The notes below the pieces were generated by a model that searched no databases, was not told the origin of the DNA, and worked only from the letters and a program-made list of their open reading frames with translations. A stretch of 64,000 nucleotides of DNA, taken from Taibaiella soli (GTDB lineage: Bacteria > Bacteroidota > Bacteroidia > Chitinophagales > Chitinophagaceae). Location: NCBI RefSeq assembly GCF_003236175.1, contig NZ_QKTW01000015.1, forward strand, positions 1 to 64,000. The letters run 5' to 3'. Positions 34,031 to 43,118 of the stretch are shown one piece after another; the first letter of the stretch is position 1, and each line of letters opens with the position of its first letter. Made by a program: the position numbers and the translations under genes.

Positions 34031-34867
34031 ATGAAACCCAACTACATCAACATCAACGGTCACATAACAGACGCAGACCTGGCGCAGGTAAGCCACGACA
34101 ACCGTGCATTCCGCTACGGTTACGGGCTGTTTGAAACCATGTTGATTCAGGATGGGCAAATCCCCTATGCGACACTACACTGGCAACGACTGTTTCGAGG
34201 GCTGGAACGATTGTTCTTTACGCTTCCGCCGCATTTTACCACCGAATACCTTGCGGAAGAAATTGTACGCACAGTCAAAAAGAATAAATGCGAAAAGCTT
34301 TGCAGAGTGCGATTGCAGGTATTTGCAGGCAGTGGCGGTCTTTACGATGGCAAATCTCAGATTCCGGAATTTCTCATTGATTGTTTTGAATTGCAGCCGC
34401 ATGTTTTAAAGCTCAATGAAAACGGCCTTGATGTGGGCATTGCATCAGAAATTGTAAAGAATAACGATAGTCTTTCCAACCTCAAGACATCAAACGCACT
34501 CGTATATGTAATAGCGGCGCAGCAGGCAAAACATAAAAAATGGAATGATGCACTGATCTGCAACGCTGCCGATAATATTGTGGAGAGTACTATTTCCAAC
34601 ATCTTTTGGGTCAAAAATGAAAAAGTATACACGCCACCCCTCTCAGATGGCTGTGTAGCGGGCGTGATGCGTCAGTTTATCATCAACAGACTATTGACGC
34701 AAAAAACAATTGTGATCGAAAAGTCTTTATCGGCTTCAGAATTGGGGAATGCGGACGAGCTTTTCCTGACAAACGCAATCCGCCGATTAAAATGGGTAAA
34801 ATCGGCTACAAACATTGATTTTCGCCACGATTTCACCCGGCATCTCTACTTCGAAATATTCAAATAA
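34031..34867 (+). CDS. Class IV aminotransferase (PabC/aminodeoxychorismate lyase or branched-chain type)
   Basis: A 278-aa PLP enzyme of fold type IV. Family marks are the start YININGHITDADLAQVSHDNRAFRYGYGLFETML, a Lys in the LKTSNALVYVIAAQQAK region, NAADNIVESTISNIFWVK and LSDGCVAGVMRQ. The size and the RYGYGLFET motif fit 4-amino-4-deoxychorismate lyase (folate synthesis), but a D- or branched-chain aminotransferase cannot be ruled out. It is divergent from lpxD. Confidence 0.82.
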   Translation: MKPNYININGHITDADLAQVSHDNRAFRYGYGLFETMLIQDGQIPYATLHWQRLFRGLERLFFTLPPHFTTEYLAEEIVRTVKKNKCEKLCRVRLQVFAGSGGLYDGKSQIPEFLIDCFELQPHVLKLNENGLDVGIASEIVKNNDSLSNLKTSNALVYVIAAQQAKHKKWNDALICNAADNIVESTISNIFWVKNEKVYTPPLSDGCVAGVMRQFIINRLLTQKTIVIEKSLSASELGNADELFLTNAIRRLKWVKSATNIDFRHDFTRHLYFEIFK

Positions 34868-34993
34868 CAAGCACATATTTTGGAATGACCCTTAATTTCT
34901 TTCTTCTTCATTCCTAAACACATTATTTTCTTTTAACAAGCATACAAGACACCCTGGCATGGTTCTTAATCGCTTCGCATGGAAATGATAGTT

Positions 34994-35704
34994 ATGAAAA
35001 AGATTATTTGTTTATTCGGAATTGGATTAATGGGCATTAGCGCCACAAAAGCACAGCATATCAGCCTCGGCCCTGAAGCCGGACTCAACCTCTACAGCAT
35101 CTCCGAACGTTTCGACGGAAGCAAAGAATCAAACAGACTGATTCCTGGTTTCAAAATCGGCGGTGTGGTAGACTTTGGACTGACTCGTCATTTTTCTATC
35201 CAGCCAGGTATGTTCTTCACGACAAAAGGAGCCGTGGATAAATCAACAGACTATACTACAGTAGGCGCTACAACGACCTCAGTAACCACCAGAGACCAAC
35301 TTTGGCTCAACTACTTTGAAGTACCGGTAAATTTCCTTTATAAATCTAATTATTCTCACACAGGACGATTCTTCGCTGGAGGCGGCCCATATATGGCAGC
35401 ACTCTTGGGTGGTAAAATAAAAAATGAACGCACCCGTACTGTTTCCAATGACAATGGAACCACTACCAATCATACGTCAAACACATACTCGGTAAACATA
35501 GGTAATAACCCAAATACAGACGATATACGCGGCGGCGACGTTGGTATCAATATGCAATGTGGTTATGAATTCCGCAGTGGTTTGTTGCTCCGTTACAATC
35601 TCGGTCTGGGTATCGCAAACGTAATGCCAGCCGGTGATGCAGACAACTCCATGCACAATATCGGTATGAGTTTTACTGTTGGTTATTTATTCAGAGTACA
35701 CTAA
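34994..35704 (+). CDS. Outer-membrane beta-barrel protein (PorT-like)
   Basis: A 236-aa protein with signal peptide (MKKIICLFGIGLMGISATKA) and an eight-strand-type barrel of the outer-membrane beta-barrel family 2: LGPEAGLNLYS, FKIGGVVDFGLTRHFSIQPG, FFAGGGPYMAALLGGKI and the closing IGMSFTVGYLFRVH. The start is the ATG at 34994, five codons inside a longer frame. Function is unknown; T9SS PorT is a distant relative. Confidence 0.82.
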   Translation: MKKIICLFGIGLMGISATKAQHISLGPEAGLNLYSISERFDGSKESNRLIPGFKIGGVVDFGLTRHFSIQPGMFFTTKGAVDKSTDYTTVGATTTSVTTRDQLWLNYFEVPVNFLYKSNYSHTGRFFAGGGPYMAALLGGKIKNERTRTVSNDNGTTTNHTSNTYSVNIGNNPNTDDIRGGDVGINMQCGYEFRSGLLLRYNLGLGIANVMPAGDADNSMHNIGMSFTVGYLFRVH

Positions 35705-35735
35705 GTTTTTCCTCTCATATATATATTCTCCTCCA

Positions 35736-35768
35736 AAAAGGTTGCCACTTTCCCCAGGCAACCTTTGT
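35736..35768 (+). terminator. Terminator of the PorT-like gene
   Basis: AAAGGTTGCC pairs with GGCAACCTTT, followed by a T-rich stretch. Confidence 0.8.
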
Positions 35769-35800
35769 TCTTTATGGCTGATCGCTGATTGGGTTCGTAC

Positions 35801-35820
35801 AGACGTTGCATGCAACGTCT
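35801..35820. repeat. Perfect 20-bp palindrome
   Basis: AGACGTTGCATGCAACGTCT equals its own reverse complement. A near-copy lies 117 bp downstream (35918-35937), and both are followed by TCCAAAAAA. Confidence 0.9.
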
Positions 35821-35917
35821 CCAAAAAATTCATCTTGCAACGGCACGGTGCCGCAAAGGCACAGGATTGACCATTCACCATTGACGTTTCACGTTTCACC
35901 AATATCAAACATAATAC

Positions 35918-35937
35918 AGACGTTGCACGCAACGTCT
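35918..35937. repeat. Near-perfect 20-bp palindrome, second copy
   Basis: AGACGTTGCACGCAACGTCT differs from the first by one central base. Between the two copies are GTTTCACGTTTCACC words. Confidence 0.9.
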
Positions 35938-35978
35938 CCAAAAAAATCAACTGACAACTCACCACTCACCGTTTTTCC

Positions 35979-35986
35979 TAAATTTG
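35979..35986 (+). promoter_or_regulatory. Promoter -7 box of gltX
   Basis: TAAATTTG, 6 nt before the ATG at 35993. Confidence 0.6.
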
Positions 35987-35992
35987 CAGTCT

Positions 35993-37522
35993 ATGACTAA
36001 AAAAGTACGTGTACGTTTTGCACCGAGCCCAACAGGTGGATTGCACCTTGGCGGCGTGCGCACCGTTTTATATAATTATCTCTTCGCTCGTCATCATGGC
36101 GGCGATTTTGTACTGCGTATCGAAGACACCGACCAGACTCGTTTTGTAGAGGGTGCTGAAGAATATATTGTGAATACTTTGGAATGGTGCGGCATGACTC
36201 CGGATGAAAGTCCGCAGAGAGGTGGACCATATGCACCATACCGCCAGAGCGAACGCAAACCGATGTACCGTCAGTATGCGCAGCAGCTCGTTGATCAGGG
36301 CCATGCATATTACGCATTTGATACACCGGAAGACCTGGAAAAAATGCGTCACGATCTGAAGACTACGGAAAATCCAATGCCGCAGTACGATGGTAAAACA
36401 CGTATGAGCATGCGCAATTCTCTGTCTCTTTCAAAAGAAGAAACAGACGCGCTGATCGCAAACGGCACACCATATGTTGTCCGCATTAAAATGCCACAAA
36501 ACGAAACGGTGATTTTCCACGATATGATTCGCGGTGAAATCAGTTTCGATACCAATATCAGCGACGATAAAGTATTGCTGAAAGCAGACGGTATGCCAAC
36601 GTACCATCTGGCCGTAGTTGTGGATGATTATTCCATGAAAATTACGCACGCTTTCCGTGGCGAAGAATGGCTGCCAAGCGCGCCTGTGCACCTTTTGCTG
36701 TGGCGTTATCTCGGCTGGGAAAATGATATGCCGGAATGGGCGCATCTGCCACTTATCCTGAAGCCTGATGGCAATGGTAAGCTCAGCAAGCGTGATGGCG
36801 ACCGCCTCGGTTTCCCAGTATTCGCGATGGACTGGACTGATCCCAAATCTGGTGAGGTAACTACAGGTTTCCGCGAACGTGGTTTTTTACCGGAGGCGTT
36901 TGTAAACCTGCTGGCAATGCTGGGCTGGAACGATGGCACCAACCAGGAAATTTTCTCAATGGATGAATTGATCGAAAAATTTTCCATTGACCGCGTACAT
37001 AAAGGCGGCGCAAAATTCGATTTCGAAAAAGCAAAATGGTTCAACCACCAGTACATTCAACTGATGGAAACCAGAAAACTTACTAGTCTTGCGATTCCAT
37101 TCATCGAAACACACGGTGTAAAAGTGGAAAATGACGCCCATCTTCAGGAAATTGTGGAGCTGATCAAAGAGCGCTGCAGCGTGCTTTCTGAATTTTGGGA
37201 TCAGGGGCATTTCTTCTTCGAAAGACCAGAGATCAAAGAATTGCCGGCAATTCAGGATAAATGGAATGAAGCAAAAAAAGCATTCTTCGAAAGCTGGGCA
37301 AATACTCTTTCAAATCTGGACGTATTTAATCAGGTTGCTATTGAACAAAGCTTCAATGACGCATTGCAGCAAAATGGCCTCAAAAAGGGAGATGCGATGC
37401 TTCCGTTCCGCATAATGCTCGTTGGTGGCAAATACGGTCCGGGGGTATTCCACATCGCGGAACTGATCGGCAAAGAAGAAACTATAGGCCGCATCTACGC
37501 CACTTTAGCACTACTTAATTAA
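35993..37522 (+). CDS. gltX: Glutamyl-tRNA synthetase
   Basis: Charges tRNA-Glu, 509 aa, class I. The HIGH-type motif is in FAPSPTGGLHLGGVRT, the KMSKS-type motif is LSKRDGDRLG, and RIEDTDQTR is typical. The start is the ATG at 35993; the in-frame TTG at 35984 lies within the TAAATTTG promoter box and is excluded. The leader is expected to be absent or a few bases long. Confidence 0.96.
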   Translation: MTKKVRVRFAPSPTGGLHLGGVRTVLYNYLFARHHGGDFVLRIEDTDQTRFVEGAEEYIVNTLEWCGMTPDESPQRGGPYAPYRQSERKPMYRQYAQQLVDQGHAYYAFDTPEDLEKMRHDLKTTENPMPQYDGKTRMSMRNSLSLSKEETDALIANGTPYVVRIKMPQNETVIFHDMIRGEISFDTNISDDKVLLKADGMPTYHLAVVVDDYSMKITHAFRGEEWLPSAPVHLLLWRYLGWENDMPEWAHLPLILKPDGNGKLSKRDGDRLGFPVFAMDWTDPKSGEVTTGFRERGFLPEAFVNLLAMLGWNDGTNQEIFSMDELIEKFSIDRVHKGGAKFDFEKAKWFNHQYIQLMETRKLTSLAIPFIETHGVKVENDAHLQEIVELIKERCSVLSEFWDQGHFFFERPEIKELPAIQDKWNEAKKAFFESWANTLSNLDVFNQVAIEQSFNDALQQNGLKKGDAMLPFRIMLVGGKYGPGVFHIAELIGKEETIGRIYATLALLN

Positions 37523-37548
37523 ATAAGTTTTTTCTAAAATATTTATTG

Positions 37549-37580
37549 AGCCACGTGATGTAAATCGCGTGGCTTTATTT
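37549..37580 (+). terminator. Terminator of gltX
   Basis: AGCCACG pairs with CGTGGCT across a 12-nt loop and is followed by TTATTTTA. Confidence 0.7.
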
Positions 37581-37595
37581 TATATTTATAGTAAC

Positions 37596-38672
37596 ATGCG
37601 TCTACCCCATTTATTCACACCGATCTCAGTTTTTCTGCTGCTGCTTTGCGGATGGAACGCAAAAAGTCAGAAGATAAATCTGAAAACAATAAATGACACT
37701 GCCTATATCAGTGATCACAGCAACGACTTCACATTTCGGCTGTACGGATCACGAAAGTACACCAGCTATACCCTGCGAGACCACGATAAGGACACCAAGC
37801 TTGCTTATAAACCGAACGATAATTATAATCTGGGCTTCGGTTTCAACTACAAATTCATCGGTCTGAATATTGGTCTCAATTTTCCGTTTATCAACCACGA
37901 TGATGATAAATACGGCACGACGAACTACCTCGACGTGCAATCTCATATTTACCTCCGCAAGCTAACCGTTGATTTATGGGGCCAATACTACAAAGGGTTC
38001 TATCTATCCAATCCGTCAGATGCGCTCAGCAATTTCAATGCAAGCAGCTATCCGATACGTCCGGACATTCATTTGCTGGCTTTAGGCATAGATCTGCAAT
38101 ATATTTTCAACGATGAGAAATTCTCATTCCGCGCGGCATTTTTACAGAATGAATACCAGAAAAAAAGTTCAGGTTCCTGGATGCTGGGCGGCAGTATTTA
38201 CAATGTTTTCCTCCGCGGCGATACAGCTTTCGTTCCTACACACTTCGTAAAACCGGAGAACGACGCCAATTACTATTTTAATAAGTCAAACATTTACAGC
38301 ATTGCGGCTGGCGGGGGTGGTGCTTATACTTTTGTGATCAAACAACATTTCTTTATCACGGCATCCGCCATGCTGGAAGCGGGTTTCAACTACACTGTAA
38401 TGAAAAATACCTGGTCCGACACCAAAGACGATCGCGGCGGACCTCAATTAATCACGACGGTACGTTTCGCGGCAGGTTATAACTCTGAAAAATATTTTGC
38501 CGGTATTCATATCGTAGATATGAATAGTCTGAGCGGCTCTCCTATCCCGGGTGTAACACAAACATACGGTGGTGGAAATGTCCGGATCACAGTTGCGGAC
38601 CGCTTCAAGGTAAAAAGAAAAACAGAAAAGAAATTTAATGAGGTGATGGACAAAGTGATTCCAGGTAAATAG
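37596..38672 (+). CDS. DUF4421 outer-membrane-type protein
   Basis: A 358-aa exported protein with signal peptide (ISVFLLLLCGWNAKSQ) and a run of aromatic-rich beta strands as in DUF4421 proteins: DFTFRLYGSRKYTSYTL, LGFGFNYKFIGLNIGLNFPF, GQYYKGFYLSNP and GYNSEKYFAGIHIVDMN. A barrel in the outer membrane is likely, role unknown. The stop is only 3 nt from the stop of the convergent BamA-like gene, with no terminator between. Confidence 0.8.
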   Translation: MRLPHLFTPISVFLLLLCGWNAKSQKINLKTINDTAYISDHSNDFTFRLYGSRKYTSYTLRDHDKDTKLAYKPNDNYNLGFGFNYKFIGLNIGLNFPFINHDDDKYGTTNYLDVQSHIYLRKLTVDLWGQYYKGFYLSNPSDALSNFNASSYPIRPDIHLLALGIDLQYIFNDEKFSFRAAFLQNEYQKKSSGSWMLGGSIYNVFLRGDTAFVPTHFVKPENDANYYFNKSNIYSIAAGGGGAYTFVIKQHFFITASAMLEAGFNYTVMKNTWSDTKDDRGGPQLITTVRFAAGYNSEKYFAGIHIVDMNSLSGSPIPGVTQTYGGGNVRITVADRFKVKRKTEKKFNEVMDKVIPGK

Positions 38673-38675
38673 ACA

Positions 38676-39911
38676 CTAAAATACCTCTCCCAGATTTACG
38701 AAAAAGCCTTTGGAACCACCGATACCGACACCGTAGTCGATAGCAAGATTGGTACGGGAATACTTATTAAGCTTAATGCGCAAACCACCGCCAAAACCGG
38801 GTGCGATAATGTCAAACATACCGTAACCTTGTTGCGAAAAAGACTCTGCATTCGCAAAAATAACTGCACCCAACAGTCCATTATGCGTCAGATTAAAACG
38901 ATATTCAGATTCCACATAAACCATGTTCTTAGCCCGATAACGTCCCTGAATATAACCCCGGCCCGTATTGCTGTACGGATCTCCGCCTGTGTTCGGCAAC
39001 ATTAAATAAGGCGGCGACCCATCAATCGTAAACCAGTCAAATGTCCAGAATGCGAGTACACTCTTATTCGGCATTTTAATGTAATCTCTTACATCCACCT
39101 GCAACGACTGCCAGTTACCATCGCTGCCCAATGCTGTAAAATTGGGGCGGTATTCAATATTGGCATAAAGCCCTTTCTCCGGATTGATAGAATTTTTGCG
39201 GTTGTCATAAAGCAAATTCAGTGTGACGCCGGATGCAATCGCTGTTTTAGAAAAGCCATATTGTTCATAATCTGTTTGTTGTCCGGGTGGAGGATCTACT
39301 TCCTTTATATTCCAAAAGACATCGTAAGAGTAACCGACGCCGGCGTAAAAATCTTTAGTAACCTTCCTGAATATTTTCTGGTGAAGCCTTATCGCAGAAT
39401 AATCGACCGTATAGGCGTCATCGAGCGAAGTACCACCGCCTATCCCGTAAGTGTAAGAAGGAAATTTCAGAAACCGCCAGTCCGTTACAATATTGTATTT
39501 GTTCCCGGACGTCCAGATATTCGTTTGAATTGGAAAAATGATCTGGTTATACTGCGAATAAGTAACACTGGTCAATACACTCGATTCATTAGTTTCCTTC
39601 GAATGATCAAGATAAAAAGCAGCATTGGCAAAAGCGATAGCGGCAAACCCTGTTTGAAGTGTATAGCCTGCGGCAGGCAATGCTGAGATACGAATATTTT
39701 TATGCTGTACAGTGGCCGTATCCAAATGCCTTTTGTCTTTAACTTCCATCAGACTGGAAGCAATATCGATCAGGTCTAGTTCATCGGAATGATCTTTCAT
39801 TGCCTCCTTCTTTTCCGCTTTTGTCCGGTCCGGAATGCTGGACTCAGGAATCTGAGCCTCCGCTATACAGGAAATAAACAAACAGAGTAAGATAATGACG
39901 CGCTTAAACAC
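38676..39911 (-). CDS. BamA/TamA-type surface antigen barrel protein
   Basis: A 411-aa protein with signal peptide (VIILLCLFISCIAEAQ), a short N-terminal acidic/basic linker and a C-terminal 16-strand-type barrel of the bacterial surface antigen (D15) family: GVTLNLLYDNRKNSINPEKG (a hallmark segment), FANAESFSQQGYGMF and the end LAIDYGVGIGGSKGFFVNLGEVF. No POTRA domains are seen, so it is not BamA itself and more likely a specialised export barrel. Related proteins often sit with metallophosphatases or patatins, but none is adjacent. Confidence 0.8.
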   Translation of the reverse strand: MFKRVIILLCLFISCIAEAQIPESSIPDRTKAEKKEAMKDHSDELDLIDIASSLMEVKDKRHLDTATVQHKNIRISALPAAGYTLQTGFAAIAFANAAFYLDHSKETNESSVLTSVTYSQYNQIIFPIQTNIWTSGNKYNIVTDWRFLKFPSYTYGIGGGTSLDDAYTVDYSAIRLHQKIFRKVTKDFYAGVGYSYDVFWNIKEVDPPPGQQTDYEQYGFSKTAIASGVTLNLLYDNRKNSINPEKGLYANIEYRPNFTALGSDGNWQSLQVDVRDYIKMPNKSVLAFWTFDWFTIDGSPPYLMLPNTGGDPYSNTGRGYIQGRYRAKNMVYVESEYRFNLTHNGLLGAVIFANAESFSQQGYGMFDIIAPGFGGGLRIKLNKYSRTNLAIDYGVGIGGSKGFFVNLGEVF

Positions 39912-40070
39912 TATAGATACATTCGCCCTTTAGATTAAATATCGCATTATTTTACCATATACGATATCCAGTAGAATTCATTAGACACAAAAATCATGAC
40001 AAGGTTCAACTTTGAAATCTGAAAAAAAACTTAAAATTCAATACGATGAACAGTTGTCCAATTAGTATAA

Positions 40071-40100
40071 ATAAAAAAGGAAGCCTTGAGGCTTCCTTTT
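40071..40100 (-). terminator. Terminator of the act-cox operon
   Basis: A perfect 11-bp stem AAAAGGAAGCC / GGCTTCCTTTT around TTGA (plus-strand reading); a T run follows on the minus strand. Confidence 0.9.
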
Positions 40101-40112
40101 CTATTTATGTTT

Positions 40113-41933
40113 TTAGTGAGACTCTTCACCTGCTTTAAGCGGTACAGTCTGCGGAATGAAGTCATTACCATTGCCATCATCTTTGTAGTCATAAGCCCAA
40201 CGATGAACTTCCGGAATATCACCTTCCCAGTTACCGTGACCAGGTTTGATCGGAGTTGTCCACTCGAGTGTATTTGACTGCCAAGGATTCTGAACAGTTA
40301 CTTTGCGACCACGGAAAATGCTCACGAAGAAGTTGAACACGAACATCAGCTGACCGAAGAATACAACGATTACAACGATACTGATGAAAGAGTTAAGACC
40401 CTGGAATTGTTTGAATGATTCCCAAGCGCTGTAGTCATAGTAACGACGTGGCATACCAGCGATACCTTCATAGTGCATCGGCCAGAAAATCAGATAAGCA
40501 CCGATGATTGTAATGAAGAAGTGGATATAACCCAGCGTGTTGTTCATGAAACGGCCGAACATTTTCGGATACCAGTGATAAATACCGGCAAACATACCGA
40601 AGAAGGCCGACACACCCATTACCAAGTGGAAGTGCGCAATTACGAAATAAGTATCGTGCAGTTGGATATCCAGAGCAGAGTTACCGAGGAAGATACCAGT
40701 CAGACCACCAGAGATAAACAGTGATACGAAACCGATAGCGAAAGTCATCGGAACTGTGAAACGGATATTACCACGCCAGATAGTAGTCAGCCAGTTAAAT
40801 ACTTTTACCGCTGAAGGTACTGCGATCAACAATGTCAGGAGAACGAAGATAGAACCGAGGAACGGACTCATACCTGTTACGAACATGTGGTGTGCCCATA
40901 CGAGGAACGCCAGAACGGTGATACCTACCAGGGAGATGATCATCGCGAAATAACCGAAGATTGGTTTACGGCTGTGCGTAGAAAGCACTTCTGAAGCCAT
41001 ACCCATACCTGGCAGCATGATGATGTATACCTCTGGGTGACCCAGGAACCAGAACAAGTGTTGATAAAGGATAGCAGAACCACCGATGTGCGGCAGTGCT
41101 TTACCACCGATAAAGATTTCAGACAGGTAGAAGCTGGTACCGAAGTGACGGTCAAAAATCAGCAGTACAAAACCTGAAGTCAGTACAGGGAACGAAAGTA
41201 CACCAAGGATAGCAGTGAACAGGAACGCCCAGATTGTCAGCGGCAGACGAGTCATTGCCATACCTTTAGTACGCATGTTCAGGATAGTGGAGATGTAGTT
41301 AAGACCACCGAGGAGCTGAGAAACTACGAACAGCACCATACTGATCAACCAGAGATCCATACCTACGCCCGATCCCAAAGAAGCTTCTTTCAAAGCACTC
41401 AGCGGAGGATAAGTAGTCCAACCACCAGATGCAGGACCAGTTTCAACATACAGAGAAGCGAACATAATCACACCAGCTGCAAAGAAGAACCAGAAAGAAA
41501 GCATATTCATAAACGGAGACGCCATATCGCGTGCACCGATTTGAAGCGGAATAAGAAAGTTACTGAACGTACCACTAAGACCCGCTGTCAATACAAAGAA
41601 TACGAGGATCGTACCGTGCATTGTAACGAGGGCATAGTAGAATTCAGGAGAAAGTTTACCACCTTTAGCCCATTCGCCGAGGAATTTTTCCATGATAGGG
41701 AAAGTCTTATCAGGGAAACCCAGCTGCAGGCGGAAGAATACGGACATCAACGCACCGATAACGGCCCAGATGATACCGGAAATCAGGTATTGTTTCGCAA
41801 TAATTTTATGGTCTTGACTGAAAATGTACTTCCAGATGAAGTGTTGCTCATGATGCTCGTGACCATGATGCTCAGTAGCGGCGTCATGTGCGTGCGCTAC
41901 ACCAGGACCTTGAATAATAACGTCGTTGCTCAT
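40113..41933 (-). CDS. coxA: Cytochrome c oxidase subunit I
   Basis: The haem-copper catalytic subunit of an aa3/caa3-type oxidase, 606 aa, with about 12 membrane helices. The low-spin haem ligands are in TMHGTILVFFV and HFHLVMG. The CuB/cross-link site is GHPEVYIIMLPGMGM and the CuB histidines are in WAHHMFVTG. The K and D channel regions look complete. The N-terminus is unusually His-rich (GVAHAHDAATEHHGHEHHEQH region). The ATG at 41933 is preferred over GTG at 41942. It is last in the act-cox operon, 38 nt past coxB, with a strong terminator after it. Subunit III is not nearby. Confidence 0.96.
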   Translation of the reverse strand: MSNDVIIQGPGVAHAHDAATEHHGHEHHEQHFIWKYIFSQDHKIIAKQYLISGIIWAVIGALMSVFFRLQLGFPDKTFPIMEKFLGEWAKGGKLSPEFYYALVTMHGTILVFFVLTAGLSGTFSNFLIPLQIGARDMASPFMNMLSFWFFFAAGVIMFASLYVETGPASGGWTTYPPLSALKEASLGSGVGMDLWLISMVLFVVSQLLGGLNYISTILNMRTKGMAMTRLPLTIWAFLFTAILGVLSFPVLTSGFVLLIFDRHFGTSFYLSEIFIGGKALPHIGGSAILYQHLFWFLGHPEVYIIMLPGMGMASEVLSTHSRKPIFGYFAMIISLVGITVLAFLVWAHHMFVTGMSPFLGSIFVLLTLLIAVPSAVKVFNWLTTIWRGNIRFTVPMTFAIGFVSLFISGGLTGIFLGNSALDIQLHDTYFVIAHFHLVMGVSAFFGMFAGIYHWYPKMFGRFMNNTLGYIHFFITIIGAYLIFWPMHYEGIAGMPRRYYDYSAWESFKQFQGLNSFISIVVIVVFFGQLMFVFNFFVSIFRGRKVTVQNPWQSNTLEWTTPIKPGHGNWEGDIPEVHRWAYDYKDDGNGNDFIPQTVPLKAGEESH

Positions 41934-41970
41934 TTTTTTCACTTTTATTAGATCACAATAAAGTGATCTG

Positions 41971-43023
41971 TTACTTCATCGCTGTTACTTTAACACTATC
42001 AGTTTTCGGTTTTGCTGAATCACCTGCTGCAGGAGCTGCTGCTGGCGCTGCATTGTTTTGTGCATAGTAAGACTGTTGACTAGCCATCCATGCATCATAC
42101 TCAGCTTGTGTCTGAACAATAATAGTTCCGCGCATTGAGTAGTGACCTTTACCACACATCTGATCACAAGAGATTTCGTAAACGAAATTCGGATTACCAG
42201 TGATCTGTTTCATTTGTTCAGTGGTATATCTTGGCGTAAACCACATGGTAGTGGTAATACCTGGCACAGCATCCATTTTCATACGGAAGTGTGGCAGACC
42301 TACGTCATGGATTACGTCACGTGAACCAATGATCAGTTTTACCGGCTTGTTTACCACGAGGTGCATTTCACCGCTAGGAGAAATGATGTCATCGAGGTTG
42401 TGTGTGTCATTCCAGTCAAGACCCAGGATGTTATTCGCATCGTTGATTTTGCGGAAGTCACGTTTACCAAGTTCATTGTCATGACCTGGGTAACGAACAA
42501 TCCAGTTAAATTGTTTACCAACAATCTCTACAACGGCTGCGTTCGCAGGAGCCTGAGAAGTAATATTAAACCAGTTGCGGAGACCGATTGCAACGAGAGA
42601 GGCCATTGCGATCGCCGGAACTGTAGTCCACAACAATTCAAGTTTGTTGTTGTGTGCATAGTAGAAAGAAGTACGTTTTTCAGTTGCCTGATAACGCCAT
42701 ACAAACCAGAACAGGATTGCCTGAGTTGCGAAGAACACCAGACCAGTGATGATCAATGTAACCTTCAGCATGCTGTCGTAGCCCACACCTTGCTCAGATG
42801 CAGAAACCGGCAACATTTTATCAATTAACAGTTCATGGCATTTCCAGATACCATACACGCCCAAGACAAAGAATGCTACCAGCAATCCGGCCATCGTGCG
42901 GTTGGTCTGCGCTTTTACCTTTTCCTCACCGCGCAGCACGGATGCATATTCACTTGCTTTAGCAATCTGGTATATGATGATAAATACCAGAACAATCAAT
43001 GCTATAATTATAAATCCCGACAT
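41971..43023 (-). CDS. coxB: Cytochrome c oxidase subunit II (CuA)
   Basis: 350 aa. The CuA site is in the C-terminal cupredoxin domain: CDQMCGKGHYSM holds Cys, Cys, His and Met, with another His in HDVGLPHFRMKM. The N-terminus has four predicted membrane helices (about 3-21, 44-62, 88-110, 131-150) instead of the usual two, with a His-poor Ala/Pro tail at the C-terminus. It accepts electrons from ACIII cytochromes or soluble cytochrome c. Confidence 0.93.
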   Translation of the reverse strand: MSGFIIIALIVLVFIIIYQIAKASEYASVLRGEEKVKAQTNRTMAGLLVAFFVLGVYGIWKCHELLIDKMLPVSASEQGVGYDSMLKVTLIITGLVFFATQAILFWFVWRYQATEKRTSFYYAHNNKLELLWTTVPAIAMASLVAIGLRNWFNITSQAPANAAVVEIVGKQFNWIVRYPGHDNELGKRDFRKINDANNILGLDWNDTHNLDDIISPSGEMHLVVNKPVKLIIGSRDVIHDVGLPHFRMKMDAVPGITTTMWFTPRYTTEQMKQITGNPNFVYEISCDQMCGKGHYSMRGTIIVQTQAEYDAWMASQQSYYAQNNAAPAAAPAAGDSAKPKTDSVKVTAMK

Positions 43024-43118
43024 CTTTTTAAATCACTTATTGTTATAAGTATGTTTACCGGTTGTACTAATTCAAAAATAGGTTAAACGTTCGCTGTTCA
43101 CTGCCCAAAAGGCTGTTA

